Assembly: GCA_003024985.2 (NCBI GenBank)
Contig: PXIH01S0012451.1
Source: Euperipatoides rowelli
Taxonomy: Eukaryota; Onychophora; Udeonychophora; Euonychophora; Peripatopsidae
Length of the DNA: 10,060 bases
Direction: 5' to 3' (one strand)
Below are positions 1 to 7,547 of the stretch, one piece after another. Below the pieces are notes generated by a model. It was not told the origin of the DNA. It searched no databases and worked only from the letters and a program-made list of their open reading frames with translations. The position numbers and the translations under genes were made by a program. Every line of letters begins with the position of its first letter. Position 1 is the first letter of the stretch.

Positions 1-402
1 TTTTTCTTTAGAATTCATCAGTTCAACAATCCTTATTAGCCTCAAAAATGCTTAAAATTTAGTAAATTTATGTTCAAAGGGACTAAAATATATATATTTT
101 TAATTATACCAAATGATTTTCAAAAAAAAAAAACTAAAATTAACATTAGGGGATTTAAAAGAATGCAATCAATGCAATTTTAATGTGGAGTGGAAAGGGT
201 TAAGCTATAAAGCTTTTACAATTTCATAAATGCAAAGTCAACAACTTTTAACAATGCTAAAAATACAGATGTAAAATCGGTAACATTTCGTTAATAATAG
301 AACTGCAGTTAAGTACCAAAGAGGAAAAAAACAACAAAAATAGACACTTATAAGCATTTGAAAGAACTAAAACTTTGTGAGGGAACTAACAAATCTAAAA
401 TA
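1..402 (-). other. LINE 3' flank, possible 3' UTR; otherwise AT-rich non-coding
   Basis: This stretch lies directly 3' of the LINE stop codon on the minus strand. A 3' UTR of the element would be expected here. I cannot find its end: there is no poly(A) tail or short terminal repeat in the right orientation. The run of 12 A at 121-132 on the plus strand would be poly(T) relative to the element, so it is not its tail. No RNA gene or further open reading frame is recognisable. Confidence 0.4.
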
Positions 403-1262
403 CTAAAAGTAGTTACAAAATATATGATTATCAATTTTACCCTTAAAAACATGAAAAGGTTCTTTTTTAATCTCAAATGGAATATCTTCCAAAAATTAAT
501 ACTTCTATTATAGAAATGATTTTGGCCCAAATCTATTTCTGAATCGTTTTTTAAAAATCCTAAAGCAGTGACCTCTTGTCTTCGAATCAGTATTTAAAAC
601 AAACCTGTTTTCAGCATTATCAATAACAGTAAATTTATAGTACGGTAATTAATTAAATCACCAGGTATCTTTCTGATGCTTGGAGGCATCAAACCCAGTA
701 TTTTATGTCTATTAATATAGTTTAATTTCCCCATACCTACAATTTTCTTTGTAAATCCTCTAATTGTATTATCAAGACTAATGTTTGTCTTTCATATATA
801 ATGGATACCACCACCAGGGGGATCCATATTCAATAATAGGTGATATGTAAAGTTCTATATAATGGAGTCAGATTCTTGAATTTCTGGTTAAGAAAACCTA
901 ATCTTTGTCTGATCTTCTTCCTTACAAAATTTGTGTGATAACTGAAATCAAGATTATGGTCTATCCAGATACCCAAATCCTTGGAAACATTAATCAATTT
1001 TAGAACAGTACCACCAAGGCTAAATTTGGTAGAGGAAAATTTCCTACCCATATTCATAATTTCACATTTTCTATATTAAAACTGATAAAATTTTCAACAG
1101 ACCATTTCCATAGAGTATTAAGATCATCTTGAAAAGAATCAATATCTTCAAGAGAATTAATCTCTATATATTTTCAAATTGTCTGCGTATGTGAGAATAC
1201 AAAAATGTTAAATAAGATAGCCGCAGTAACTGTACCCTGAATACTTACTATTCAATATTTTT
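403..1262 (-). mobile_element. CR1/Jockey-like LINE remnant: 3' part of reverse transcriptase ORF, 5'-truncated and frameshifted
   Basis: This is the second half of a non-LTR retrotransposon polymerase, the enzyme that copies element RNA into DNA at a nicked target. Read on the minus strand, family landmarks occur in the correct order but in shifting frames: QGTV followed by ILFNIFV (1198-1239), a YADN box (1178-1189), DDLNTLWKWS (about 1095-1135), MNMGRKF then KDLGIWIDHNLDFSYH (within 830-1057, the longest open piece), LTPLYRTL, PIIEYGSPWWWYP (784-840), RGFTKKIVGMGKLNY and PPSIRKIPGDLINY (594-779), KTRGHCFRIFKK (about 540-585) and EDIPFEIKKEPFHVFKGKI (to 489), ending at a TAG at 403-405. Only about five residues separate LFNIF from YADN, far fewer than usual, so that part is deleted. 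The catalytic box reads Asn where the family has the second Asp. At least five frame changes are needed. The element is dead. I infer CR1/Jockey-type membership from the conserved C-terminal words; the exact clade is uncertain. Confidence 0.88.
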
Positions 1263-1661
1263 AATTCTGTTAAACATGAACTTAATACATCAATTCACTT
1301 AAGTGTTATCACACATTACAACAGCATACGAAAAAACAGAAGCTAGCCCATAAAAAAGTGAGAAATATTCCCCATAATTCATTGATATTTTTCATTTTAA
1401 TTACCCCTCCCCAGACCAATGAGACACCAATGGCTTTCCATCCGCGTAAGTAATCCCAATATGAATCAAGTCAGTACAGTGACAGTATTAAGCAAATATA
1501 ACATTTATTCACAATTGTTTACATTTATGAATTAATTTTATTTGTTGTAAAACAAAATATTTCTATGAAAACATTGTTAATTCCAACACTACAAAACAGT
1601 CATGCAGTACATTTTAATATATCGTACTCTTATGTGCCTGACATTGTTTAAAATTTTCCAT
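1263..1661. other. Non-coding stretch 3' of the transposase tail
   Basis: There is no recognisable gene here. On the minus strand it follows the stop codon of the pogo-like transposase tail and probably holds that element's 3' untranslated and terminal sequence. Two AATAAA hexamers are present on the minus strand (listed separately). A slightly GC-richer patch at about 1405-1455 gives no recognisable protein in any frame. The boundary with the LINE remnant near 1262 marks where reverse transcriptase similarity stops being readable. Confidence 0.45.
1504..1542 (-). terminator. Two AATAAA polyadenylation-type hexamers downstream of the transposase stop
   Basis: On the minus strand AATAAA occurs at 1537-1542 and 1504-1509, about 120 and 155 bases past the transposase stop at 1662-1664. 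The spacing is reasonable for a polyadenylation signal of the transposon transcript. The hexamer is frequent by chance in such AT-rich DNA, and no GT-rich downstream element is obvious. Confidence 0.25.
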
Positions 1662-1870
1662 TTAACAATCTTCTGCTCTATCATCATGTAAACTGAAGTC
1701 ATCTGTAAGATATGAATCATTGGATTCTACAATAATTGTTTAGGTCTCCTGTATTTCTCTTGCTGTTTGTTGTCATGATTGGTAACTGTTACCACTAAGT
1801 CCTCAGGACTGATACTTTTACCTGGCTCAAAAGTTATTTTTGTTCTCTTTTTATGAGCTGGTGTTGCTCA
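1662..1870 (-). pseudogene. C-terminal tail of a pogo/Tigger-like transposase (separated fragment)
   Basis: On the minus strand one frame from 1867 reads a basic patch, KKRTKI, followed by PGKSISPEDL and TNHDNKQQEKYRRPK, then a TAG at 1727-1729. A one-base shift continues in an acidic stretch, IIVESNDSYLTDDFSL, to a TAA at 1662-1664. A basic patch leading into a P/A-GKSIS-x-EDL motif and then an acidic linker is, from memory, typical of the C-terminal end of the same invertebrate pogo-like transposases whose N-terminus lies at 2830-3529. Order and orientation agree with the two pieces being one gene. The catalytic core that should lie between them is missing, and the inverted-repeat element at 2087-2741 lies in the gap. 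Non-functional. Assignment to the same gene is inference. Confidence 0.6.
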
Positions 1871-2082
1871 AATTTGTTTCACAACTCGGTAATAAAATAT
1901 TAATTTTGTATACTTAAACACTTTTAAAAGGACGCTATCTCATAATTCAGACAGGAGGTGTTATCTTTATAATGTTAGGACGGTACTATAAAACAAAGAA
2001 CAATTGATTCAAATATTACTTTTGTATGTACTGTACAATGATACTTCTATATTTAAATAACTCAAAATTATATTAAATTAAC
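1871..2082. other. Gap between transposase tail and inverted-repeat element
   Basis: This is AT-rich sequence in which the rest of the transposase C-terminal half should begin. I cannot read a convincing continuation of the DDE domain in any frame, so it is either too decayed or unrelated. Confidence 0.35.
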
Positions 2083-2086
2083 TTAA

Positions 2087-2215
2087 AGGTCAAATGTAAT
2101 GGATTTTTTTTTAAAAAAATTTATTATTGACTTTCAAAGATTTTTACTAAAAAATATTTCCATCAGAAAAAAAAAATGTTATTTGCAATTCAATTTTTAA
2201 AAAAAATTGTCTTTA
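2087..2215 (+). repeat. Left terminal inverted repeat
   Basis: It starts AGGTCAAATGTAATGG, followed by a T9-A7 block and TTTATTATTGACTTTCAAAG. It pairs with the minus strand of 2610-2741. The first 13 bases are identical. Further in there are substitutions and length changes in the A and T runs. The inner limit is approximate. Confidence 0.75.
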
Positions 2216-2404
2216 GCTCCTCCCCCTTAAAACAACATTGTCCACTGTACACAACAGGGGAGATATTTTGTGACATTATAGGCTATAAATGAATACAGCT
2301 TGTTATACTTAATTATAGAATATTTGCTATCTTTGTCAGCTTAAGGCTGGAAATCCTATGGACTAAGTGTTTAAATACTTGTAAAAATCATAATCAAATT
2401 CATC

Positions 2405-2463
2405 CTTTGTGCTATTATGGTCCAATTTTTTTTTAAAAAAAAACAAAAACAAAATGACCTTTA
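2405..2463 (-). repeat. Third, internal copy of the terminal-repeat tip
   Basis: On the minus strand this reads TTAA then AGGTCATTTTGT and a run of nine T followed by nine A, resembling the tips of the two outer arms (TTAA, AGGTCAAATGTAA, T-run, A-run). It suggests a nested or shorter related element ending at 2459, or a duplicated end. Much of the match is low-complexity, so the call rests mainly on TTAA plus AGGTCA and the T/A block. Confidence 0.4.
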
Positions 2464-2609
2464 ATACAAGTTAAACATACCTCTATTTACATGTTAAATC
2501 ATTACAAAGAAAACAGCTATAGCGACTCTTTCATCAAATTAATCTCAAACCAAAAAAAAATGTGAAAGCTTCAATCTGTAATCTCAGACTGAGGATAGCA
2601 ATAGTCTTT

Positions 2610-2741
2610 AAAATTTTATCTTTAAATAACTTTTTTTATGCATTTTAAATTATTTTTTTCCAGTGGAATTTTTTTTTCTAGTAATTATCTTTGAAAATCA
2701 ATAATAAAAAAAAATTTAAAAAAATCTGTTACATTTGACCT
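2610..2741 (-). repeat. Right terminal inverted repeat
   Basis: Read on the minus strand from 2741 it starts AGGTCAAATGTAACAG, then a T-run/A-run block and TTATTATTGATTTTCAAAG, mirroring the left arm. The inner limit is approximate because the arms end in low-complexity A/T runs. Confidence 0.75.
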
Positions 2742-2829
2742 TTAAATAATTACACTCATCCACATATACAAGTGTTACCAAATCAATTCTTCTACAGGGC
2801 ATTCACATATTTTTCCACACTGCGATCAA

Positions 2830-3529
2830 GCAGTCCAAAACATCTTAAAACCATCACCAGTATTCCAAAATTTTTCTGATTTGAAAACTATTTTAGGGTG
2901 GTAACTATTCTAAAGCATTATGGAGGTGGAAGTTTTTGAGGAGTTCATGATTTGTTCTACATACTTGCTCCCTCTTTTGCAGACAACTATGATGTTTCAT
3001 TGTAGTTCCAAAGTTTTGCTGGTGGGATACTCACAATACTGTGCTGTAAATTTTTGAAATAAACATCAATACCCTATGAATCAATTTCATCATGCTCTCT
3101 TTTAATGCTGCTGCAAACTTTGGTAGTGAGTCTGCATGTTGATTGATGAAATCTTTTCATGTCCAGGAAAGTTCTCATTGTTAATAAACTGCATTAGCCT
3201 ACTTTTCTCCCTGACTGTCCTAGTAGCACTTTACAATATACTGTATCTCATTACAAATTCACTGATTGGGAAACAAAATTCTACTAACATTTTAATATGC
3301 TCAACAATACTACTTTCTAATGCTGGTGACAAAACTGTGTGTCTCCCAGGACATTTATTAAATAAAGCTTTTAATTTGTATTTTAAGGTGCTTCTGGAAT
3401 ACGATAAAAGGCAGCAGAAGCTCTTTGAGATTTAGTTCCACATCGTATATCCTCCAAACATTTCTCTAATGTTACCTTATAATAATCACACTTTCGAGCT
3501 CCAAACATTCTAACATGTTTTCTCAGCAT
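2830..3529 (-). pseudogene. Pogo/Tigger-like DNA transposase, N-terminal DNA-binding region and start of DDE domain (decayed)
   Basis: The family cuts and pastes a DNA transposon; the N-terminus binds the element ends and the DDE core catalyses strand transfer. A plausible start ATG is at 3527-3529. The first frame runs to a TAA at 3383-3385 and carries a basic start and an HTH_psq-like helix region with KSQRASAAFYRIPEA. A one-base shift continues at 3231-3386 with CPGRHTVLSPALESSIVEH and FCFPISEF, the usual CENP-B/pogo linker words. A further frame gives VKCY (near 3234), then FINNENFPGHE (about 3155-3190) and KDFINQHADS. The frame at 2987-3130 reads LTTKVCSSIK, VYFKNLQHSIVSIPP and WNYNETS. 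The frame at 2910-2984 reads CKRGSKYVEQIMNSSKTS, then KSEKFWNT in the same frame past a stop. Asn replaces the first catalytic Asp (family WNYDET), and the rest of the DDE core is absent. There are several frameshifts and in-frame stops. Dead copy; family assignment is strong. Confidence 0.85.
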
Positions 3530-4150
3530 GATGGAACAATGATCGACATGGAACGTAAGAAAAAGAAACTCTTACACAAAGTTGAGAAAGTAAAAGAAAA
3601 AACCCAAACAAATCAGCTAATGGGGAAATTATGACCGTAATCCAAAGTTGTCCCCTAACTGCATGGAAATGAACAAATTTCATAAATATTAAAATAAATT
3701 ATCAAAATGTTACTTTCAACTTCATACTATCTTAATACAAGACCAAATATAGTATTTAACTTGATTTTTATTGAGTGGTTGTGTCTCCTGCACACGAGAA
3801 AGTTTACAGCCTGTAAAAATCAGGTTATAAAAATGGCAGCAAAGTAACTGGTGCCCTGCCTACAGGAATTAGTGAAAACTTTTCAAAGCAGCACCTAAAA
3901 GTGTGCGACAAGATTCCCATTTTACCGCGTTTTTAACATTGCACATCTATTTCAGCCATATACGGAAAATGGTCGGAAGTAGCTCCAAATTACCGAAATC
4001 GATCAAAAAAATTAGATTATCCTAGGGTTGGGGCATAGTGGGTTTAATATGGAGTTAAAGTTCAGGGTAAGGTTAGGACTGTAAATTTAAAAATGCTGTT
4101 ATTAATACGGTAAATGGGACTTATTGTCACCCGTTTCTAGGCTCGTCTTT
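3530..4150. other. Non-coding stretch upstream of the transposase remnant, with a GC-richer patch
   Basis: The part next to 3529 should hold the 5' untranslated region and right-hand terminal repeat of the pogo-like element, but I see no partner for a terminal repeat. From about 3780 to 4140 base composition is less AT-rich and contains several CpGs. There is no open frame with recognisable similarity and no clear promoter motif. It could be part of another interspersed repeat. Confidence 0.4.
4022..4080 (+). repeat. G-rich patch with degenerate GTTAGG-like words
   Basis: G-runs at 4025-4027, 4030-4033, 4040-4042 and 4065-4067, interspersed with AGGGTT, GGGTTT, GGGTAAGG and GGTTAGG, stand out against the AT-rich background. 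It resembles the degenerate TAGGGTT-type repeats often seen in invertebrate genomes. The spacing between the last two runs is long for a quadruplex. Confidence 0.35.
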
Positions 4151-5431
4151 TCAATTGCATCAAAGATGTTAGATAGAACTGCCATCTATTAAGCATGACA
4201 GTAACTTAATTATTACTCTAATTTAAATGTAAAACTACAAAACTTTTAATATTTTTTTTTTACTTTTGGCCAAAGTTGCCCTTAATGTATGGTAATTAAT
4301 TTGTTTTTAATTTCAAAAGTAGACTAGAAATAGGAAGAACATGTATTCAAATTAGATAAGGAAATTTATTTTTAAAATTTAAAAAAATTCAATTGTTTTT
4401 AATAACTTATTGATAATCATTAGTCCTCTAAGGGTTAAATTATTAAATACTTAATACCTGACAATGCTAGTCATTGTCACATTGATTGAACAAGTTATAG
4501 CTAAGACTTATTAATAATCAATTATAATCCCTTTTGAAATGTATTATATTAACTGAAAAACTTGAGTCCTATATTGCTTGCTGTGATTAAAAGATAAAAA
4601 AAAAAATTTAAAAGATAAAGACTTTCCTGTGCTTCCATCTACTGGCAAAAATGGTTAATGTTTAACTGAAAATTTTCTTAAGTACATTTTTTTTTCTAGT
4701 TGCTTGATGTGTAATAAAAGATTAAGTTTATATTATTCAAAGTGTATACAAAATTAACTTCATGTAGGCCTAAACAAAACAGTAATACTTTCATTATTTT
4801 TACATCAATATTATCAGTCTTGTAGCCAGGGGATTGAAAGAACTGTAATCTCACCCAACAATCTAATGGTTCATAATTTGTTATCGAAACATTGAAAATA
4901 AAAACTATTTTTAGTTTTTATATTGATAATCTTCCCAGCATTAAAAAATATATTTATCCACCATGTTAAAAATATTTTTTATCTGGTCTATTTGTTCAAA
5001 AAAATTTTAAAATATGAATATATTCTATCCCTTTTCATTTTATCCAAATAAAAGCCTATCTGATTATTGTTAACCAAACAATTATATATCCCTTTTCCCT
5101 TCCTCAATCAAAATATATCTTCCTATTTCAAAATCTTGTTATATTTCATTTCAATGAGAATATATACTGTATTTATTTTAATCTAATTATTAAAAAGCCA
5201 TGAATAACTTGTATAAATAGTTTGATTGATATTAAATAGATAGCAATCAATCACTCATTGATTTGTAAAAAAAAATATAAATTTAAAATTTTCAAATAAT
5301 TTTGATTTTTTTTGTCTCTGGGAATGTTTTAAGAAAAGGTTTTGAACTAAGAAGAATCTGTTTAAGCGTCCGAGGTCATGTTTTCAGTATCTATAAATCA
5401 CTTGATAACCAAATTCTGCCAAGACAGTTCA
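4151..5431. other. AT-rich non-coding stretch
   Basis: I see no gene, RNA gene or mobile element with readable ends. It contains many short A and T runs and two weak CTCF-like words, listed separately. Confidence 0.5.
4632..4645 (-). promoter_or_regulatory. Weak CTCF-like motif
   Basis: The minus strand reads CCAGTAGATGGAAG, which agrees at 13 of 14 positions with the CTCF core CCASYAGRKGGCRS; the mismatch is A for C at position 12. CTCF is an animal insulator and loop-anchoring zinc-finger protein. A single motif has little predictive value. Confidence 0.2.
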
Positions 5432-5645
5432 ATTCTCATTAAACATACATTAATCGAGATATATGAGTATATGACATAAAGTATTCCATTTCTCCTTAAG
5501 CCTGCATTAATGAGAAATGGTACCGGTATATTTCTCATTAAAATTGTGATAGTCGAGATACAATCGATTTCTCATTTAAACTTCATTAGTCAAGATATGT
5601 ACAGTATATAATTTATTTCTCATTTAACCTGAATTAATCACAATC
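5432..5645 (+). repeat. Degenerate tandem array, five units of about 40-55 bp
   Basis: Units begin near 5432, 5488, 5530, 5567 and 5615, each with a version of ATTTCTCATTAAA followed by a CATTAATCGAGATAT-like half and a variable spacer. Unit length varies from 37 to 56 bp. Several units contain TAGTCGAGATA or TTAGTCAAGATAT in place of TAATCGAGATA. The array has no coding potential. Confidence 0.6.
5507..5541. repeat. Perfect 12-bp inverted repeat (hairpin) with an 11-base loop
   Basis: TTAATGAGAAAT at 5507-5518 is the exact reverse complement of ATTTCTCATTAA at 5530-5541. The loop, GGTACCGGTAT, contains the overlapping palindromes GGTACC and ACCGGT. It arises where two array units meet in opposite orientation. 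Confidence 0.8.
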
Positions 5646-6588
5646 AAAATCCTCTAGACCTAAATACAAAATTAATTTACTATTTATTTTATAACCATAT
5701 TATGTAGATCCCCTGGCTTATGGATCTTATACATTTTAAGGAATTATATTTATTTTGTTTCAAATATGATTGACTCTATAATTAGTTTATATACGGTACT
5801 TACAGTATATTGTTTTCTTTCTTTGATAATGACATGAAATATATGTTTAAAAAATTATTCTGGTTAAATAATTTTTTAATGAAAAATGTTTCATGATTGT
5901 GTGAATTAGTTTTATGAAGTATTGAAACAATGTTGGTAAATTTTTTTTAATTAAGTCAAAATATGAGAGTTATTTGAAAAAAAAAGGAACTTGTTACAAC
6001 ATAAAAATATTTGTAAATAAAAGTAACTCTAGAATTTTAGTTTGAAAAACAATAGACCTATTCCTTCAACAACAATAAAAAAAAGCGCATAAATTTCAGT
6101 ACTAAAAATTGACAACACAAATATCAACTTCTATAATATTTCAAATACCATATTAATAAAACAGAAAAAGGGATGCTGATTTACCTAAAGTTTTATCTTC
6201 ATAAAAATATTTGCAATCAAATGAAAAGAAAAATCTATAAATTAAGATTAAATATTAAATCCCACATAATTTATTCAGATTTATCATTTTATTAAATGCA
6301 AGATTTTGTTAAATACAGTATATTGAAACTGTTTGAATTTAAGAATTATGGGTAAATCTTAAAAAATAATTATAACAGTAAGTTACTTCCTTTTAAAATT
6401 TATAAATATATTGCGATAAAAGTAATCGATTAATAAAATAAAATATAATTAAATAATTTATTCCTTTTATTTTGTTATTTCCAATGATTAAAAATCCACT
6501 GTTAAACCATTTTTTTAATTCTTATTTATAGAAAGAATTATATTTATAAAATACCCTAATCTACAGTAGACTCATGTTTAATTTTCAT
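5646..6588. other. AT-rich non-coding stretch
   Basis: No gene or clear repeat is visible. There is a 6-bp inverted repeat (AGATCC at 5706-5711 with GGATCT at 5722-5727) and many A/T homopolymer runs, none of which points to a function. Confidence 0.5.
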
Positions 6589-6602
6589 CCACCAGATGGC
6601 AC
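6589..6602 (+). promoter_or_regulatory. CTCF-like motif, full match to the core consensus
   Basis: CCACCAGATGGCAC fits all 14 positions of the CTCF core CCASYAGRKGGCRS. It overlaps the start of an interspersed repeat whose other copy (8803-8866, opposite strand) keeps only ATGGCAC. A second word, TTGGTGGCGCTG, at 6827-6838 resembles the GGTGGCGCTG form of the fly motif. Binding cannot be inferred from sequence alone. Confidence 0.35.
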
Positions 6603-6645
6603 AAAGTATGGATTACCCTTGAAGCAGGCTATATAGAGAAGAGTT
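6596..6645 (+). repeat. Interspersed repeat, copy 1
   Basis: It shares ATGGCACAA and then TTGAAG plus GGCTATAT-GAGAAGAGTT with the minus strand of 8803-8866. The second block differs by one substitution and a two-base insertion (CA) here. The distance between the two shared blocks is 14 bases here and 31 in the other copy. The family is not recognised. Confidence 0.6.
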
Positions 6646-6851
6646 AATGACATTTAAAATTTTATCTTAAGGTGTAAACAATATTCTCTCGTATAAAGTT
6701 AGAGAAATAGATACGAGGCAGATAATTATATTTTAAAAACATTGAAATTTTTTTTTATTTTAATGAATTCTTAATAAAGATCGGGTAAAATATACAGCTG
6801 CAAAATAACAACTGACTTTATCCTGGTTGGTGGCGCTGCCATATTTTCTAA

Positions 6852-6890
6852 CCAATAATACATACTGTAAACAATAAATACATACTGTAA
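6852..6890 (+). repeat. Two-copy 20-bp tandem duplication
   Basis: CAATAATACATACTGTAAA is followed directly by CAATAAATACATACTGTAA, so the words ACATACTGTAA are spaced 20 bases apart. The copies differ by one base of length. Confidence 0.7.
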
Positions 6891-6976
6891 TTTTAAAAAA
6901 ATTCAAACATAACTTTTTTTAAATAAACTTTCAATTACTTAGTAAATAAATTTGAGTTCGTTCCTGAGAAATTACA

Positions 6977-6991
6977 CAGAGAGAGAGAGAA
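6977..6991 (+). repeat. AG dinucleotide microsatellite
   Basis: About seven uninterrupted AG repeats. Short, and no function is implied. Confidence 0.8.
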
Positions 6992-7335
6992 TGAATTCCT
7001 TATACACACATCTGTAAAATGTTGTTTTGATAGAAATTATTCAAATGGAGTCGATTTATTTTTTTAAATAAAATGATTTTAACTAAATTTATTGTAATAC
7101 TCTTATTTCAGATTGCTATATCAGTGTTTTAGTTCAAAATTTATTGGACAAAACCGTGTCTTGTAATGTTTAGAATTTTAAATAGCCATAGTAAATTAGA
7201 TTAATGTTTTTTTTTTAAATATTTTGTCACATAATTTTCACATTTACGGTGTTTCATTGGTGGTTATCAAATAAACTAAGTAGACTGACCTGTAGAGTGC
7301 CTCACCTAAAGAATTTAAATATATTCAATTTCTAT

Positions 7336-7351
7336 TAGGCCTGCAGGCCTA
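7336..7351. repeat. 16-bp perfect palindrome
   Basis: TAGGCCTGCAGGCCTA is its own reverse complement. It overlaps the start of the SINE-like head and contains the TAGGCC word that is frequent in this window. Confidence 0.85.
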
Positions 7352-7407
7352 GTCAAGCGGTCAAAGTCAGATCGCTCGGTGCTAGAGAATCAAGTTGGTC
7401 ACTGGTT
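7336..7407 (+). mobile_element. tRNA-derived SINE head (Leu/Ser-type), truncated at the B box
   Basis: TAGTCAAGCGG at 7350-7360 matches the RNA polymerase III A box TRGYNNARNGG. GCGGTCAAAG resembles the D arm of leucine and serine tRNAs (GAGCGGTCAAAG). The sequence continues through a plausible long variable-arm region to CTGGTT at 7402-7407, where a B box (GGTTCGANTCC) would start at the right distance for a class II tRNA. Instead it runs into a nine-A stretch. A cloverleaf is not well formed and the 3' acceptor half is absent, so this is not a working tRNA gene. A 5' piece of a tRNA-derived SINE is the best explanation. Confidence 0.5.
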
Positions 7408-7426
7408 AAAAAAAAATTCAATTTTT

Positions 7427-7547
7427 ATTGTATTATTGAATATTAATTACAGTATATTTTAAATAAATAAATAAAACAAATTCTAAATCACAACGTTGAA
7501 GCCCTTTAGTATTTTAATAGAATCATTTTGTATTGTATTATTGAATA
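7427..7547 (+). repeat. 16-bp direct repeat, 105 bp apart
   Basis: ATTGTATTATTGAATA occurs at 7427-7442 and again at 7532-7547. It lies just past the SINE-like head. It could be a target-site duplication around an 89-bp insert or simply a local duplication; the intervening DNA is not recognised. Confidence 0.6.

Larger units (their letters stand above)
2083..2745. mobile_element. MITE/foldback-like element, 655 bp with long terminal inverted repeats and flanking TTAA
   Basis: The left end at 2087 begins AGGTCAAATGTAA, and the right end at 2741 read on the minus strand begins with the same 13 bases. The similarity continues inward for roughly 95-130 bases: a T-run/A-run block, TTATTATTGA, TTTCAAAGAT, TACTA, TTCCA and more A-runs on both sides. 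TTAA is present immediately outside each end (2083-2086 and 2742-2745), as expected of a 4-bp target duplication. The interior (about 2216-2610) has no open reading frame of note, so the element would be non-autonomous. TTAA duplications are typical of piggyBac-type transposition, but the terminal bases AGG are not the usual piggyBac CCY start, so the superfamily is open. It lies between two pieces of a pogo-like transposase gene, so it probably inserted into it. Confidence 0.75.
6646..7335. other. AT-rich non-coding stretch with short repeats
   Basis: No gene is visible. It contains a CTCF-like word at 6827-6838, a 20-bp tandem duplication at 6852-6890 and an AG microsatellite at 6977-6991. 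Confidence 0.5.

Noticed and set aside
121-132. A12 run as the LINE poly(A) tail
   Set aside because: The LINE is on the minus strand, so this run would be poly(T) relative to it.
348-530. 60-residue minus-strand open frame as a separate small gene
   Set aside because: It lies within the end of the LINE reverse transcriptase, partly in the right frame (YNRSINFW) and partly shifted; the true ending is in another frame and stops at 403-405.
3136-3435. 99-residue open frame on the plus strand, hydrophobic and membrane-like
   Set aside because: It is the antisense of the pogo-like transposase remnant, whose family motifs are clearly on the minus strand. The hydrophobic look comes from the reversed codons.
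7337-7407. Functional tRNA gene
   Set aside because: The 3' half including the B box and acceptor stem is absent and replaced by an A-run.
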